From Rostrohypoxylon terebratum (Eukaryota; Ascomycota; Sordariomycetes; Xylariales; Hypoxylaceae), in NCBI GenBank assembly GCA_022497145.1, contig MU385933.1:62001-126000 (forward strand): a stretch of DNA of 64,000 nucleotides, in the 5' to 3' direction. Position numbers and translations under genes: made by a program. The notes below the pieces were generated by a model. The model was not told the origin of the DNA. It searched no databases and saw only the letters and a list, made by a program, of their open reading frames with translations. Positions 44,817-57,590 of this stretch are shown in pieces. Each line of letters opens with the position of its first letter. Position 1 is the stretch's first letter.

Positions 44817-46723
44817 AAGCCAAGGTCATTCGAAATTACAAACTGTAGAGCCGAACACTCGGGCCCGGCTGCTATTCTAGATCTCCTATCTCATCTCAAG
44901 CGATGAGAAGGTTGCTATCAACCTCACCGGGTTACTCTACCTATCCATCTACAGCCCAGCTATGAGACACAAGCTCATTCGCGACTCGAACCACGAGACG
45001 ACGGGACCAACAAAGCTGTTGAGCACGTTCCATCGGTCCGGAGGATAGCCGGCCTAGTGACCGAGAGCCGAATATAGGACAACCATTGCAAGCTGCATTG
45101 GCTGGTTCCAGCCATTGTCTTAATTTCTAACCACCCTTGATTTGGGGGTATACTGCAATACGATTAAAGAACATTGACTCACATTTTCTGGTTTAGGGGC
45201 TATTTACTTCCCAGGTAGTGGCATCATCCACCCGTGCAATACCTTCTTGCCTTGCGCAATGCCACCAGCGAACCCGTTTCATTCGATGGCAACCACTTTT
45301 GTCATGTAGTCGCCAACGGATAGTACGACTGGCAGATAGCACCACCACGCAATATGATGAAATAGACAATAGATAGATATGGTGTTTGGAGTTATGAATT
45401 GGATGGAGGGGTGGGGACTTACCCAACATGGCCATATACCTACGTATTGCGCCATTCAGTTATGGGTCCTGATCTTCGCACGATAAGGTACTAGAATCAC
45501 ATGTTAATGACGGTTTAGATAGAGTGGAAACTTTTCTTCAAAAGACAGGATTTTAGAATGTTAAAATCTATTATAATGTAATATACAAATTATTCCCATG
45601 TCTCAGTGATGAATTCTGCAGCTCCGACATGACTTACGACGCCTCCATCGGGAAAACCACGTAATCCCCTAAGACAGGAGAAGCCGAGATATACCTTCCT
45701 TAGACAGCACCTCGCAACGTCTTACATGTCCTAAGGCGAGTGACTAGATGACCACCCACGCTCGATACTATTGGCTTATCCGTTCATCACGTTTTCTTTG
45801 ATTCCCGGGCTGTGTGATCTACGTTCGTTGCCTTTCATGCTCTAATCTACGATCTACGATGATGAATCTCACCGCTTGCTAGTACATGCTTCAAGGTTGT
45901 AGATTGTGACTGTCTCAGGCCAAGTCATCCTAGGACCGTGCGCAACAGCAGTCCCAAGGCTTGGACCTATCGGAGCATCGCCGCCGTCAACTCATAGCTT
46001 TATCCGGTTCTGTCCGGTTCTGTCCGGTGCCGTCCGGAGCTGACTGCATTGTTCCTGCATAGACCCGTGGACTAGACGAGCATATAACATCGCAGGCAGA
46101 TACATAAATTGTAAGTAGAGGTTACCTTGGCGATCTCAACCTCCGACAAGATCCCGAGTATCCAGTCATACTCTATTAATTCTCCGATCTCATAGGGCAA
46201 AAGATCTACAAGCTGGATGTCAGCATCTTAGGCATCTGAAAGCTTTCAGCTTCCTACCGTCGAAGATTTGGGATATTGTGTGCGATCATGTAAATCTATG
46301 TTATTCTAATATGATCGTAGCGTCTATTCTCACAGTATCACACTTAGTCTTTCAGCTAGTAAAATTTGACACTAAAGCAAGAAGAAGGGCACCTAGCTCA
46401 CCGAACTAATCGTCTTAGAGTCCTGGAGTTTCCATTTCAGCCGTAAGCTTATTATTATTTACTTAACAGAGGGGATATAATGGAAAAGGAGGAGAGGGTG
46501 CGTATAAAAGAATGATATATCACATTGTCGAGAATACCCAGTTAAGCACAGCTGATTCGCTCTGGCACTCGCTACTTGTCTTCAGCGTTACAACGCGGGA
46601 TGATCCGCGACACGCCCCCTGCATCAGGCGAGTTTCAATGATCTCGCCAGGTCTGGTCTAAGCGTAATTCGGAATGAGCCGAGTTCCAAAAGGTCTTTCT
46701 CTTTTGACTTATCGTTAGGTATC
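44817..46723. other. Intergenic
   Basis: No convincing gene. A TCCGGT-rich direct repeat (CCGGTTCTGT twice, then two variants) lies at 46012-46036. Confidence 0.5.
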
Positions 46724-47049
46724 CTACGATCCTACGACACTCATGAGATGCTCAATTTCCTGCATCGAATAACCAAGGTCCAGATCATACGCCATTCCAT
46801 ATTTCCGAAAGAGCCCCATTTGTTCAGATAGCGCAAGTGAGATGTCGAGCCTGGGCCCTTAGCCTCGGTAATTGTAGCCCGGATAACTGGAACGAAGTCG
46901 CTTGTCATTTGAGATGCAGAGGTTCCACGAAATATCGTATGAGCCTCACCGTAGAGCGATGATGATATGGGAAAAAAAGGTTCTGAGGCGGAACCGGCTT
47001 GACTCAACCAACTGTCAATTTGCTCAAGCCGCTTCAAAGTATCAGCCAC
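46724..47049 (-). pseudogene. Fragmentary protein-coding sequence, unknown family
   Basis: On the minus strand a frame opens MADTLKRLEQIDSWLSQAG and runs through TSDFVPVIRATITEAKGPG. Protein-like sequence then continues in another frame from about 46853 (LDISLALSEQMGLFRKYGMA, then YSMQEIEHLMSVVGS) to TAG at 46724-46726. CCCAG at the junction could be a splice acceptor, but no convincing donor was found, so either an intron or a frameshift is possible. The family is not recognised. Confidence 0.35.
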
Positions 47050-47233
47050 CGAGTCATGACTCCCGTCCCCAGGAGGTAGGCAACCTTATAATATTGTTTC
47101 GTAGGCGCATTTAACCTAGCCAAATTTTGAGATACAGCGAATAGTACCCTTGTTCACAACTGCTAGTACCCGTGATAACCATGGAGAGGAGGACGATCTC
47201 ACGCACGAACCGTCCGTGCGACCCCGTGGCGGA

Positions 47234-47506
47234 ATGGAGACAGAGTCCTCGACCGCAAGCGATGAATTCTCTTCATCTGCACTTTTCTCAACATTCATCA
47301 ACATTACACTAATTTTCTTATTCACGTTCGCTTCATCGAAGTTGATCTTCGCGGGCCTGGCTGCCCTTTTCCTTGACCTTTTATTTACTGTATTAATCAC
47401 ATTCTTTTTGTATACGTTCCTTAATTGTAACCGATTGCGTACCGGCGACACGATTGACGACTTTATCGAAATCGAAGACCGTTGTATATCCACGTATATT
47501 AATTAG
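47234..47506 (+). CDS. Possible small two-TM membrane protein
   Basis: The frame from ATG 47234 encodes 90 aa: an acidic/Ser N-terminus (METESSTASDEFSS), two hydrophobic segments (about residues 16-32 and 35-64) and an acidic tail (DTIDDFIEIED). It stops 50 bp before the MFS start, which is too close for an independent promoter. It may be part of the MFS leader or a chance frame. An opposite-strand frame (47116-47493) covers the same DNA. Confidence 0.25.
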   Translation: METESSTASDEFSSSALFSTFINITLIFLFTFASSKLIFAGLAALFLDLLFTVLITFFLYTFLNCNRLRTGDTIDDFIEIEDRCISTYIN

Positions 47507-47556
47507 CAGAAGATTGATCGCCGGAGAGTGGGGTAAGAGGACGAATATTGAACATC

Positions 47557-49624
47557 ATGGAGCGGCCCGAGTCGACGACAGAGTCAACGATAGAGATAGC
47601 CGAGGCAGAAAAGAGATTTCCTATACCACCAAGCATGTTACCACGAACAATCGCGAACCTTCGGAAGACCCTGCCGCCATTACCCCCGCCGTCTCCTTTG
47701 CCACAAAGCTCAGATCTTGATGCGCGACAAGAGAAGGACAGCGATGTGGGCGCGAATGCGAATCGGGAATCATCTACTACAAGTACCCTTGAGTCGTTAT
47801 TAACGGCGCTAGGAGGCAATGAGAGAAATGTTAGACTCACACTGGGACCGCCGCTAGAGGTGGACGAGAAGCCTCCAAGGCCAATAACGAAGGACTGGCC
47901 GCGACCAGGGACTGCAGCTACCACTGCTACAGTGGAGACCACGGCGACGGGAATGTCGTATTCGACCACAACCTCACAGCGGACTATCAAGTACGGCACG
48001 GGGAAGCATGCGAATGTCGAGTTGTCTCCACAGCCTAGCGAAGATCCCGAAGATCCCCTGAATTGGCCGCTTTGGAAGAAGCATCTCAATTTAGGTGCTC
48101 TGCTTTCTATGGTCGCGTTAGTCGGTGTAATGAGGACAGCGTATATCGGCGTGAACAGCGTGATCGCGATTGAAGAAAACGTATCATACACAGCGGTGGT
48201 CGCCTTGACCGCCGCGCCGTTGATGGTGTCTGCGATGACCGGGATGGTCTCCTTAATGATAGCGAGGATATGGGGTAAAAGGCCAGTATATCTGGTATCA
48301 ATGGTAATGATATTCATCGGAGTCGTGTGGAACACGCACGTAAGGGGGAGTCTGGCACAAAACATGGCCGCGAGGATATTCCAAGGACTAGGATGGGGCG
48401 CATTCGATACCTTGGTCTTGGGTTCGATCCAAGACACATATTTTGTTAGTTGGCTCTACAGATTTGTTTGCCGACACCTATGCTAATTGTTTCTAGGAAC
48501 ATGAACGACAGCTCATGATAATAATTCATTATACCGTCTCTATCGCAACCATGCTAGGTTCTCCTCTGCTAGGCGGTACCGCGTCGGCTGGTCCAAGGGG
48601 CTTCGAAGTGCAATTTGAGATCATGAGTGCCTTCTTATCACTTTCAATTCTACTAATAGCGTTTGGTGCCCCTGAGACAACTTACGACCGTTCAGTGGAT
48701 GACACACAGCCGCCTACAATCGAACGTTCTCAGGCCCTATGGCCAACTGTGACGTATACGAAAGAAGCTGCTATTGCATACGCCACCAAGATGAAACCTT
48801 GGTCATACCAGGCAAGCGAAATCAATATACCCCTAATTCTGCAGGCCCCTCGAGCGATGGCGGCTCCGACAACTGTACTCCTTTTCATCGTCACGCTTCT
48901 GCCATATGCCGGCTTCTGGGGTTTGGCAAGCTCTCTCTCGTTACTCTTTTCTCCGCTTCCTTTCATGCTACCTTCGGCGCCCCTAGGCACTCTTATGACT
49001 GGACCTTTCCTTCTTGCTACCCCTGTAGCGATAGCGCTCGCTTCGGCCATATTCCAAATGCGCTTCAGGCCGACCGTCCACTTAATAACTCTTGCCGTCG
49101 GCACCGGCATCGCTTCTATTGGTATGCTCGGATTTGGATTATACCTCTCGGGATCAATGGAGATGCCGACAGATGGCTCGGCCAAACCGTTTAGCACGCC
49201 GTGGGACCTAGGGTTGAACCGGGTCAGCCTACCAGTGGCCTCTTTCCTGCTTGGTCTTTTGGCAGGGGGGTCTCTGGCTCTCGATGCCACTATCCGACCC
49301 ATTATCCAAAGATCGACAGCTTTTACCTCGGCTAATCTCGCAGTCGGTCTGCGCATCACGGCCGATATGCACGGGGGTTTAACGTGTCTACGAAACTTCG
49401 TCGTGGGCGCTTTCATCCTAGGCCTGCCCAATGCCATCTTCATGTGGGATGGTCTCAAGGCCGCCACACTAGGGATAGGGATTACACAGATAATTGTCAC
49501 GGCAGTGGCTGGTGTCGTATACTGGTACTGGGATGAGAATATACGACGACTTGACGGATTCGTCATGGGTCTCATTGACTTGTCTATACTAAAGCGAACA
49601 GCGAGCTTTTTCGAAACCGATTGA
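47557..49624 (+). CDS. Major facilitator superfamily transporter
   Basis: Two exons, 47557-48444 and 48497-49624, 671 aa; the splice joins QDTYF to EHERQLMII. A 150-residue cytoplasmic N-terminus, Pro/Thr-rich, leads to EDPEDPLNWPLWKKHL, the hallmark entry into TM1 in fungal DHA1-type carriers. About twelve hydrophobic segments follow. ARIWGKRPVYLVSM is the loop 2-3 A-motif region (the usual D-x-x-GRR is altered to W-GKRP), and GLGWGAFDTLVLGSIQD lies in TM4-TM5. The intron has a GTTAGT donor, a TGCTAATT branch site and a TTCTAG acceptor. Substrates of this class include polyamines, drugs and small metabolites; none is indicated here. ATG 47557 was chosen because the longer frame begins with TTG. 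Confidence 0.87.
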
Positions 49625-52011
49625 AGAACTTGATGAACATACTATACCACATGTACCTAGCTACTTAATAACACAAAAATGAGGAAGCTCTTAAGCTCTG
49701 AAGCTCGAGCATACCCACGGTAACCTATCTACCAAGCATTCAAGACATCTGGTGTTATTGAGCTTAAGTCTGGAGGCAACTTTGAATGTTATGAGACCCG
49801 AAACTTGTCAAAAGAGGTGTATAATGGATACTATATTATATCTAAATATCACTTTCAAAGTTTCCCTTCTTAGATTGGCAAGCATATGCGGGGTTTGTAT
49901 TATAAATAGGTACCTATACAATATACAATATACCTCTCTAGCTCTTCTGGGTAGGTACCTACATATGTACGTCTAATATCTATAGGTACCTCTCGGGGAA
50001 CATGGATAGAAACACGCCGAGGGGGAGATCCATGTGAATGGGATCAAACCCCCAAATTTACTAGGCACCTCTAGGTACCTAGCTGCCTACTTAGTAGGAC
50101 CTAGGTATGGTCATATGGACACGACTAAAGGGCAATCATGAAGTCTTCAAGCTCTTCGATACGTATCAAAATCCTTTTCGGTCTGTTCCTTCTTAGTGTA
50201 CAAAGAACAGGTACCTAAGTACACTTCACCTACACCGGTGATAATTAACGGGGAAGTATTACATAGATGCTGATATCATAATAGCACCAAACCACTATAA
50301 GTACCTAGGTATTTATAGCGTTTGATTACCTATACCTATCTAGGGATCGTGTCTCACGAGTCGGACAAAACATAAGACTTAACCATATGGGAAACCGGAC
50401 GAAGCGGATAAAATACCGGATTACACCGGATCACTTACCGCCTTGCTGTTTTTAGCATCTTCAATCGCACAGTATGCTTATAATCGAATGTTTCATGTAC
50501 CCTAATTTACTGAAGTGAATAGCAAAGGCTGCTGGTTCGGTGGCGATACTACTAGGTAGAGGCTGCAGAAGATAATTCACGATTCTTCACTCTGTTCTCT
50601 CCCGTATCCCCCCTGCTTGCCGGACCCATGGATATCCGTACCTAGTACGTACATACTACATATGTATGTATGTATGTGCACCCATAGATGATCGATAATT
50701 GGTAGGCATTCAGAGTCTCCAACCCAATATACGAGCCAATGTACTATGTACTATGTACGGGGATAGGGGTAGGGATTATGACCCATAACTATCCGCTCCG
50801 TGCCTGGTTTACCAAGGATCCCCCGCTGTGGAGACCTAAGGAAGTGGTAGTAACCCTGTCATCTTGGTTCACAACTTGCACGTATGCCTCACTGCAGATT
50901 TGAATCATAAGAATACTACTCACATCCATCATGTACCTTTTAGGTAGCCACGGTGTTTATAAGGTAGTACTAGCTAGCAGGTACATACTGGTATGTATAG
51001 ATTAAATGCGATATCTTATAGGCTAAGATCCTTGAAGTTAAAACTACGAGGCGTAATAGAATATTAAAAATGATAATCGTAGAAGAATTTATACACACTG
51101 TATCAGCTAATAAAAGTCTGATAAGGGCAGAAAAAGGAAGTATATGTTAAAAATACGTTTGCTTTTTCATTTAGTACCTACTTACATACATGATAATGTT
51201 TAGGTAAGTATTTCATGACTTTGTGATCGGGATATACAACTATAGTAGGTGAATATTAACTTGAAATGGATATCCGCCGTCCGGAAATGGATTAAGCAGG
51301 CTCGGGCTGTTTAGTGTTGTACTTGAATCCCTGCTTGAAAAAAAAATTATAGACACGTGGGAGCGCGAATATGCGCGTCAATCTCTAGGGAGTCTGCGCG
51401 AACCAACCTACCGGATCTCATTCGCCTGGGATTAAGCCTGGGATTAAGCCTGGGATTAGTGTTGCACTTAACTCCTCAATTACCTAGTATCATTCATACC
51501 CAAGCACTTGCCAGGCAAACTACTGTTACACCAAGCCTTGCGAAACTTCCATGTACACACAGACATCATGATTGCGACAGAACGGTGCGGCGGCAATATA
51601 GACCTCCCTCCTCCAGCAGAAGTGGTTTGCACCTGCAGCAGTAGCTGGAGCCTCGATGAATACCTAGTACAATTTCAACCTAATGTTCAACCTTAAGATA
51701 GCCATACCTCTTAGTGTTGTAGGTACAATACTACATCCATAGCAACTTCCAATAGGCGTAGATGGCGCACTTAGTGCTACCTAGTACCAATGGCTGCCGC
51801 TGCCGCTACCGCTGCCACTGCAGCATGGGCATCGAGCCTGCTTCCCTTCTTCCTTCTTCCCTTCTCTTTTTGCACTGGCTGCCGCACTTGCCTTCCTTGC
51901 CTTCCTTGCCCTAAGATACTTATTCCACTGTGCCTGCCTCCAGGCAACCACGAAGGAAAAAAAAACTCAGAACATCACGCTCTTGTCGTATAAATTCACA
52001 TAAAGTTCACA
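49625..52011. other. 2.4-kb gene-poor stretch
   Basis: No convincing gene. It has many TACCTAGGTA-type motifs (49905-49960, 50060-50110, 50300-50340), a TATGTATG tract (50661-50677) and a 12-bp tandem repeat. The Ala-rich frame at 51790-51993 is probably leader DNA of the next gene. Confidence 0.5.
51424..51459 (+). repeat. 12-bp tandem repeat GCCTGGGATTAA x3
   Basis: Three units, the last differing by one base. Confidence 0.9.
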
Positions 52012-55000
52012 ATGCAACCACAACAGCCTTTTTCTTCAATACAAAGCGGCTTGAACCAGCATCATACAAAAAGGTTTAAACCTGAACATACCTCTTCTAC
52101 ACACCCACCCTTTCACCACTCACATATCCCACCAATTAATCTAACGCAGCCTTACCTTCTCGATGACGATGAGAATGGCCACCGAGTCGATAACTATACC
52201 CTTCGCCGACCATTGACTGGCCTAGACTTGCGTCAAACCCGCGAGCGGGAGGCACTTTTACGCAAAGGATTATTACAAGCACAACGAGAACAAGCATCGC
52301 GCCGCGAAAGGGAACGAACTAGAGAACAGTTACGCCGACAAGGCCTCATACATCACCACAACAAGTCACAGCACAAAACAACCCGTGTAGCTCCTAAGAG
52401 CACTCTGACACATCGACAACACTGCCGAGATCCTAGTCAACAATACCGTCAACATCAAGTTCCACGAGTACTTAAACTACAACAACCACATTCTCAACTT
52501 CCTCGACCCTCACAACCCTCTCAACCCCCTAGAAAAATCAAGAGAGAAAAATCCGGAATCGGCGCTATCCACAAATTTGCAGAAAAGATTAAGGTGAGAT
52601 TTTAGATCTTCATTTGTTGACAGGTTCTATGCATATGCTGACTGAGCGCCACTTATAGGATCGCTTTCCAGGCAAACCTGAGCTCACCGAGCAATTCTTG
52701 TCCATGATGGCGTCTGGTAGACCCGCTGAAGATTTCTTACCCGATATCTCGAACGAGCTACGACGTGCGCCCGAACTTGTTTCAGAATACAAGACATCCA
52801 TGACTGCGTTTGACCAAAACCGAGTTGCCCATCCTGACCAGCACAAACAACTCGTGCAGTACAAACAGCCTAACCATCCCACAGTGCCCACACAGTCCTA
52901 CCACCTCCAGCAATTTCATCAGCCTCCTGCTCAGCCACAGCAACATCCGCGCCATATCGGCCCATCCCTCGTTACAGGTCCTCCTACTCCTGTTAGTGGC
53001 AACGGTGATGACCACGACGACCATGATGGCAATAATGTCGATGACGATGACGATAGTGGAAATGAAGATCATGGTGATGCCGAGAATGATGAGCGACAAA
53101 TTGCTAACCATGACCGCCAGTTCGAGGAGTTTTTGCTTCTTCAAGATCAGGAAGATACTGATTCCCATGATCGCCAAGCAGTCAAACATCTCCTTCGATT
53201 ACCCGAGATCAATATTGCCCCCGAGCAACGAAAGGCTACGCCCTTTGCTATGTCTTGTACGCTAATGGATCATCAGAAGGTCTGCCTCACCTGGCTCATG
53301 GAGCAAGAAGATGATCCAAAAAAGAGAGGCGGCATCCTAGCAGGTACTTACAATCCCCTCACTAAACTTGGATATGACAGGAGATGCTGATAATTTGATA
53401 GATACCATGGGTTTGGGGAAAACTGTCCAATCGCTGGCCTTGATCTTAGCACACCCGTCGCCAAACCCCGCCTGCAAGACCACACTCATTGTCGCACCAC
53501 TGGGTCTTTTGAAGCAGTGGGAGCGGGAAATTGCGTCTAAAGTGAAGCCGGCATACAAACTGCGGACTCTAGTATTTCATGGTAATGAAAAGCGTCGAGT
53601 CACGCCTGCCAAGCTTCTTAGCTACGATATCGTGCTGACTACTTACGGTACGCTTACTTGGGAATATAAGATCATCGATGAAGGCAGGAAGGACAGGAAG
53701 CCAATCATCCTGAACGAGGGCGTTACCTTCCATCGAGTTATTCTCGATGAAGCCCATAAGATTAAGACGAGAAAGGGAAAGTCTGCATTGGGTGCAGCCG
53801 AGATCAAGGCAAATTACCGACTCTGTATGACTGGTACTCCATTCATGAACAAGGTTTCGGAAATTTATTCACTCATACGCTTCCTTCGGATCAAACCCTA
53901 TGATGAATGGCCTCGGTTTAACAGGGACTTTGATAAACCGATTGAGAACTGGGGCGGCAATGCTGGCGACAGGGCCATGCAAAAGCTCCAGACTCTCTTT
54001 AGGAGTATCACCTTGAGACGAACCAAGACAAGCGTGCTTGATGGCAAGCCTATCCTTAGCTTGCCGCCCATTCATAAGTGGTATGCTATGGCCACGTTCA
54101 ACGAGGATCAGCAGGCCTTTTATACTGCCCTCGAAACCAGGCAGAAGCTCGAGGTGAATCGATTTTTGAAGAGGGGCATGACGATGAGAGAGTACACATA
54201 CATATTGGTATTGCTTCTCCGTCTACGCCAAGCTTGCTGCCATCCACACCTTATCAGAGATTTCGGCATCCCTGCAGGTATAGACATTTCTTCTGACGAT
54301 ATGTGCAAGCTTGCCTCCAAGCTTAGAAAGGGAGCTGTTGAGAAGCTTAAAAGCCAAGATGACTTTAAGTGTCCGCTCTGTCAATCGACAACTCAGAATC
54401 CGCTTATCATCTCTCCCTGTGGCCACCCGGTGTGCAGTCTGTGCTTCTCAGTATTGACGGAGGTCAAGAGACCGGATGCCGAGGCGGAACTGTCAAAATG
54501 CCCCCACGAGGGTTGCCGTACGCTGGTCAAAGCCAACAAGATCATCTGCTGGTGCTTTTTTCTGGAGATTCACATGCCCGAGAAACTGAAAGCAGATGCT
54601 GATATTGATGACTCGGACGATGACTCGGACGATGACTCGGACGATGATTCTGAGTATGACTCTGAAGATGAGGATGACGTCGACGAATATGGAAATCTCA
54701 AAGACTTCATTGTGTCTGGGAGCGAGGACGAAGACGATGAAGAAGAAGAAGAGGAGGAGGAGGAGGAGGAATATGAGGAGGAAGAAGAAGAAGGAGCTGA
54801 CGGTGCGGAGGATTTCGACTCTGAGTCTCATCCGATCAAGAATAAAATGCCCAGTCATTGCTTGGAATTTCAGGATGAAGTATCAAACGAGGCTATGAAA
54901 GAGGAACCCGTGGAGAAGAAGGATGACTCGGACTCTGACTCAGATTCTATGGAATCTGTGAAAGAAATTTGGCGACGAACCCGAATTGGTTCATCCAAAT

Positions 55001-55809
55001 CTGCCAAAGAGAGTCCTGCCGAGTCCAGCAAGCGTACATCCACGCCTACCACAGAGTCCGATTCAGATGAGTGGAAACCGAGTCGTTCCAATGGCAAGCG
55101 AAAACGATCTACCAACGATTTCACCAGCTCAAGAAAGAAGAGCAAAGGAAATGACGCAGCTGGCGGAAAGCGACGTAAGAGAAAGAACAAATTCGTGTCT
55201 CTAGCGGCTCTCAAAAAGGCTAGCTCTACCAACGCAGCCGCGAAAAAGAGGTACTTGAAAAAGCTCAGGAAGGACTGGGTTCCGAGTGCGAAAATTGACA
55301 AGACCATGGAGATATTGAATGGTATCAGGGAGAAGAACCCGCAGGAGAAGACGCTTATTTTCTCATTGTGGACATCTTTCCTCGATCTCCTCGAGATCCC
55401 TATAATCGATCAGGGATTTAAATACGTGCGTTATGATGGAAGCATGAGCGGCAAGAACCGAGACCAAGCCTTGAAGACGTTTATGGACTCGCCTGACATC
55501 CAGATCATGTTGGTTAGTCTATTGGCCGGCAACGCGGGTCTAAACCTTACTGCGGCAACTCACGTAATTATCCTTGAGCCGTTTTGGAACCCTTTCATTG
55601 AGGAGCAAGCGATTGACCGAGCTCATCGTATCGGCCAGAAGAACGAGGTTACGGTACATCGTATACTCATTGAGGGGACTGTTGAAGACCGTATTCGTGC
55701 CCTGCAGGAGAAGAAACAGGCTCTCGTCGACGCGGCTTTAAGCGAGGAGGGCGCCAAAGGAGTTAGTCGTTTGTCCGTCTCGGAGTTGAAGGGTCTATTT
55801 GGCATCTGA
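52012..55809 (+). CDS. SNF2-family ATPase with inserted RING finger (Rad5/Rad16/HLTF type)
   Basis: Three exons, 52012-52593, 52659-53343 and 53402-55809, 1224 aa. The N-terminus is Gln/His/Arg-rich. The ATPase starts near residue 390 (MDHQKVCLTWL); the Walker A segment GGILA-DTMGLGKTVQS is formed across intron 2. DEAHKIK (motif II) lies near residue 538 and MTGTPFMNK (motif III) follows. A RING finger (CPLCQSTTQ...CGHPVCSLC...CPHEGC) sits near 746-790, between the two helicase lobes. It is followed by an acidic run of DDS repeats and Glu tracts (about 822-890) and basic nuclear-localisation-like clusters. Helicase lobe 2 (TLIFSLWTSFLDLL, VSLLAGNAGLNLTAA, IDRAHRIGQKNEV) ends the protein. RING-inserted SNF2 proteins combine translocase and ubiquitin-ligase activity in DNA repair or transcription control. 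Confidence 0.9.
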
Positions 55810-57179
55810 TCTTGATCGGTCCTGGTGCGGGTGAATTACGTGAACGGTGAAGATTGCCATCGCGTTAGCCTAACCCTTCTCTTAGCTACAGGTATGGAAG
55901 TCGTCATGATCACATAAAGGAAACAACCCTTTTGGAGATCTCAGTTTCCCGCTATGGTTTGATTTTGCTTTGAGATGGATACATTGGCTTGGGCGATAAT
56001 GGCAAAGTCTGTTGGCGGCACGTTGTTTCATACTTAGTGCTAGGTATTCCCATCGAGCTGTACATGATTCATAGCTTGGTAGTTTGTGACGTAGCTTAAT
56101 ACCATTTGTATAGATGTGAGATATTGCAATTTTCGTATGTAACAAATCTAAGTAGTCAAATCCTGCATGTCGGGGGCGACGGCTCGATGCCGAGTTCCGG
56201 CCGCCAGGGCTATCGCGACGACAAGTATGGCCTATAAGATCGAGAAAATCTCCAGGCTTGCGTAGGTAGGGGTATTCCGAGATTCTAGCTCACAATAGAT
56301 TCTAACTTCCCGTAGCCGGCTTCTTGGCCCCCTGTCGATTGCAATATGGATGAATGAGCTCCCTATTTTCGGATCCTGGGCTGCCACGTCCCGGATAATT
56401 CATGAGAATAGCTCTCTCATATTTTTAGAAGTTTCAATGCCGACCTAAGAATACTTGCATGTCCCATCGAGGTACTCTGGTAGAGTTTTTCCGAGACCAG
56501 TGCTGAGGCTCTCCCTCTTTAGGAGATCTCGTGATAGCCTGCCGGGTAAACTATAATGATTCATCAATATGTTTTTCTTAGCAATCAGGCAATACCTATA
56601 CGATGTCTTACCATTCAAACTAGATCCTGATTATTGGAATGAGATCTCAAAGTATGCTCTATCTACACCGAACGATTCTGTCACATGTCAACTATTAGCG
56701 AAGCCCCGGGTAATCATCAACAAGTTGGGCTGCCAGGACATCCTGTAAATTGGACATTAACTTAGCCAACCACTCGGTATGCCTTGCTTCCCTGTTGTTG
56801 GGTTGCGTCCGGCCGCATCTCGCTCGACGAAGCCTTCTCGGCCGCAAGCGGTAATCGGTCTAAGAGGCGGGAGTCGAGACCGGGCTGACGGGTACGCTGG
56901 GGTATGTCCATACCTATCAATATGTTTATATGTGCCTTGCTAGGTACGACTGTTGGTGGCGAGTGAAGAATGGTAAGGTGTCATGTCAAATGCTTCCTCG
57001 CTTGTGTGTACCTGTAAATCTCTACTAGATAAGTTAACAGCGTGGCCGATCATCCTCAGTCTGATATCTCTTTTTTTATTTCTTACGCCGTAGACGAATC
57101 CCTTCCCACGAGAGCTTATGTTCGCTGTTGATAAAATAGAGATATTTGATTTGAAGATAAGATATCGTGAACCGGCAAC
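55810..57179. other. Intergenic
   Basis: No convincing gene between the SNF2 stop and the small secreted protein. Confidence 0.5.
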
Positions 57180-57590
57180 ATGAAGGTACGTTTGGGCTGA
57201 TAAAGCCACCCAAGCACAATGCATACCTGTTTCAGCCCATAGGCACCCAATTCACTAGTGTAGGTAAGTATAGAATCAACCTTGGCTAACCCGTACGACA
57301 CTCAGCTTTCTTCGTCCATCTTCCTATCTCTCTACTCCGCGATCCTTGTCCTGGCAGCTCCTACACCGGCTCCAAAAGACGTAGTCACTACGTCCAGCGA
57401 CCACGAAGAGGCTTCCGCGTCATGGCGGCTCGACTGCGGATCTCCAGGCGTCACGGCGATGTGCTCGGCCAGCAACAACGGCGCCCACTGCGATCCCGTG
57501 TCAGGGGACCTAACGATTATTCTGGCGGGCACGTGCGGTGCTTGTAAGTGCGTGAGCGAGGGGCAGTGCTCTAGGGGATGCGGCAAGTAA
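57180..57590 (+). CDS. Small secreted cysteine-rich protein
   Basis: A two-exon model: exon 1 is only ATG-AAG (57180-57185), and exon 2 is 57306-57590. The 120-nt intron has GTACGT, a GGCTAACC branch site and ACTCAG. The 96-aa product begins with a classic signal peptide, MKLSSSIFLSLYSAILVLAA, followed by PTPAPKDVV. The mature part of about 75 residues has eight cysteines (LDCG, MCSA, HCDP, GTCGACKC, GQCS, GCGK), an even number that fits four disulfides. Exon 2 has no ATG of its own before the signal sequence, which supports the tiny first exon. The family is unknown. It has the profile of a secreted effector-like or antimicrobial-like protein, but function is not shown. Confidence 0.75.

Noticed and set aside
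47499..48437. 312-codon minus-strand frame
   Set aside because: It is antisense to the first exon of the MFS transporter, which has clear TM segments and splice sites.
48730..49575. 281-codon minus-strand frame
   Set aside because: It is antisense to the second MFS exon, with no independent support.
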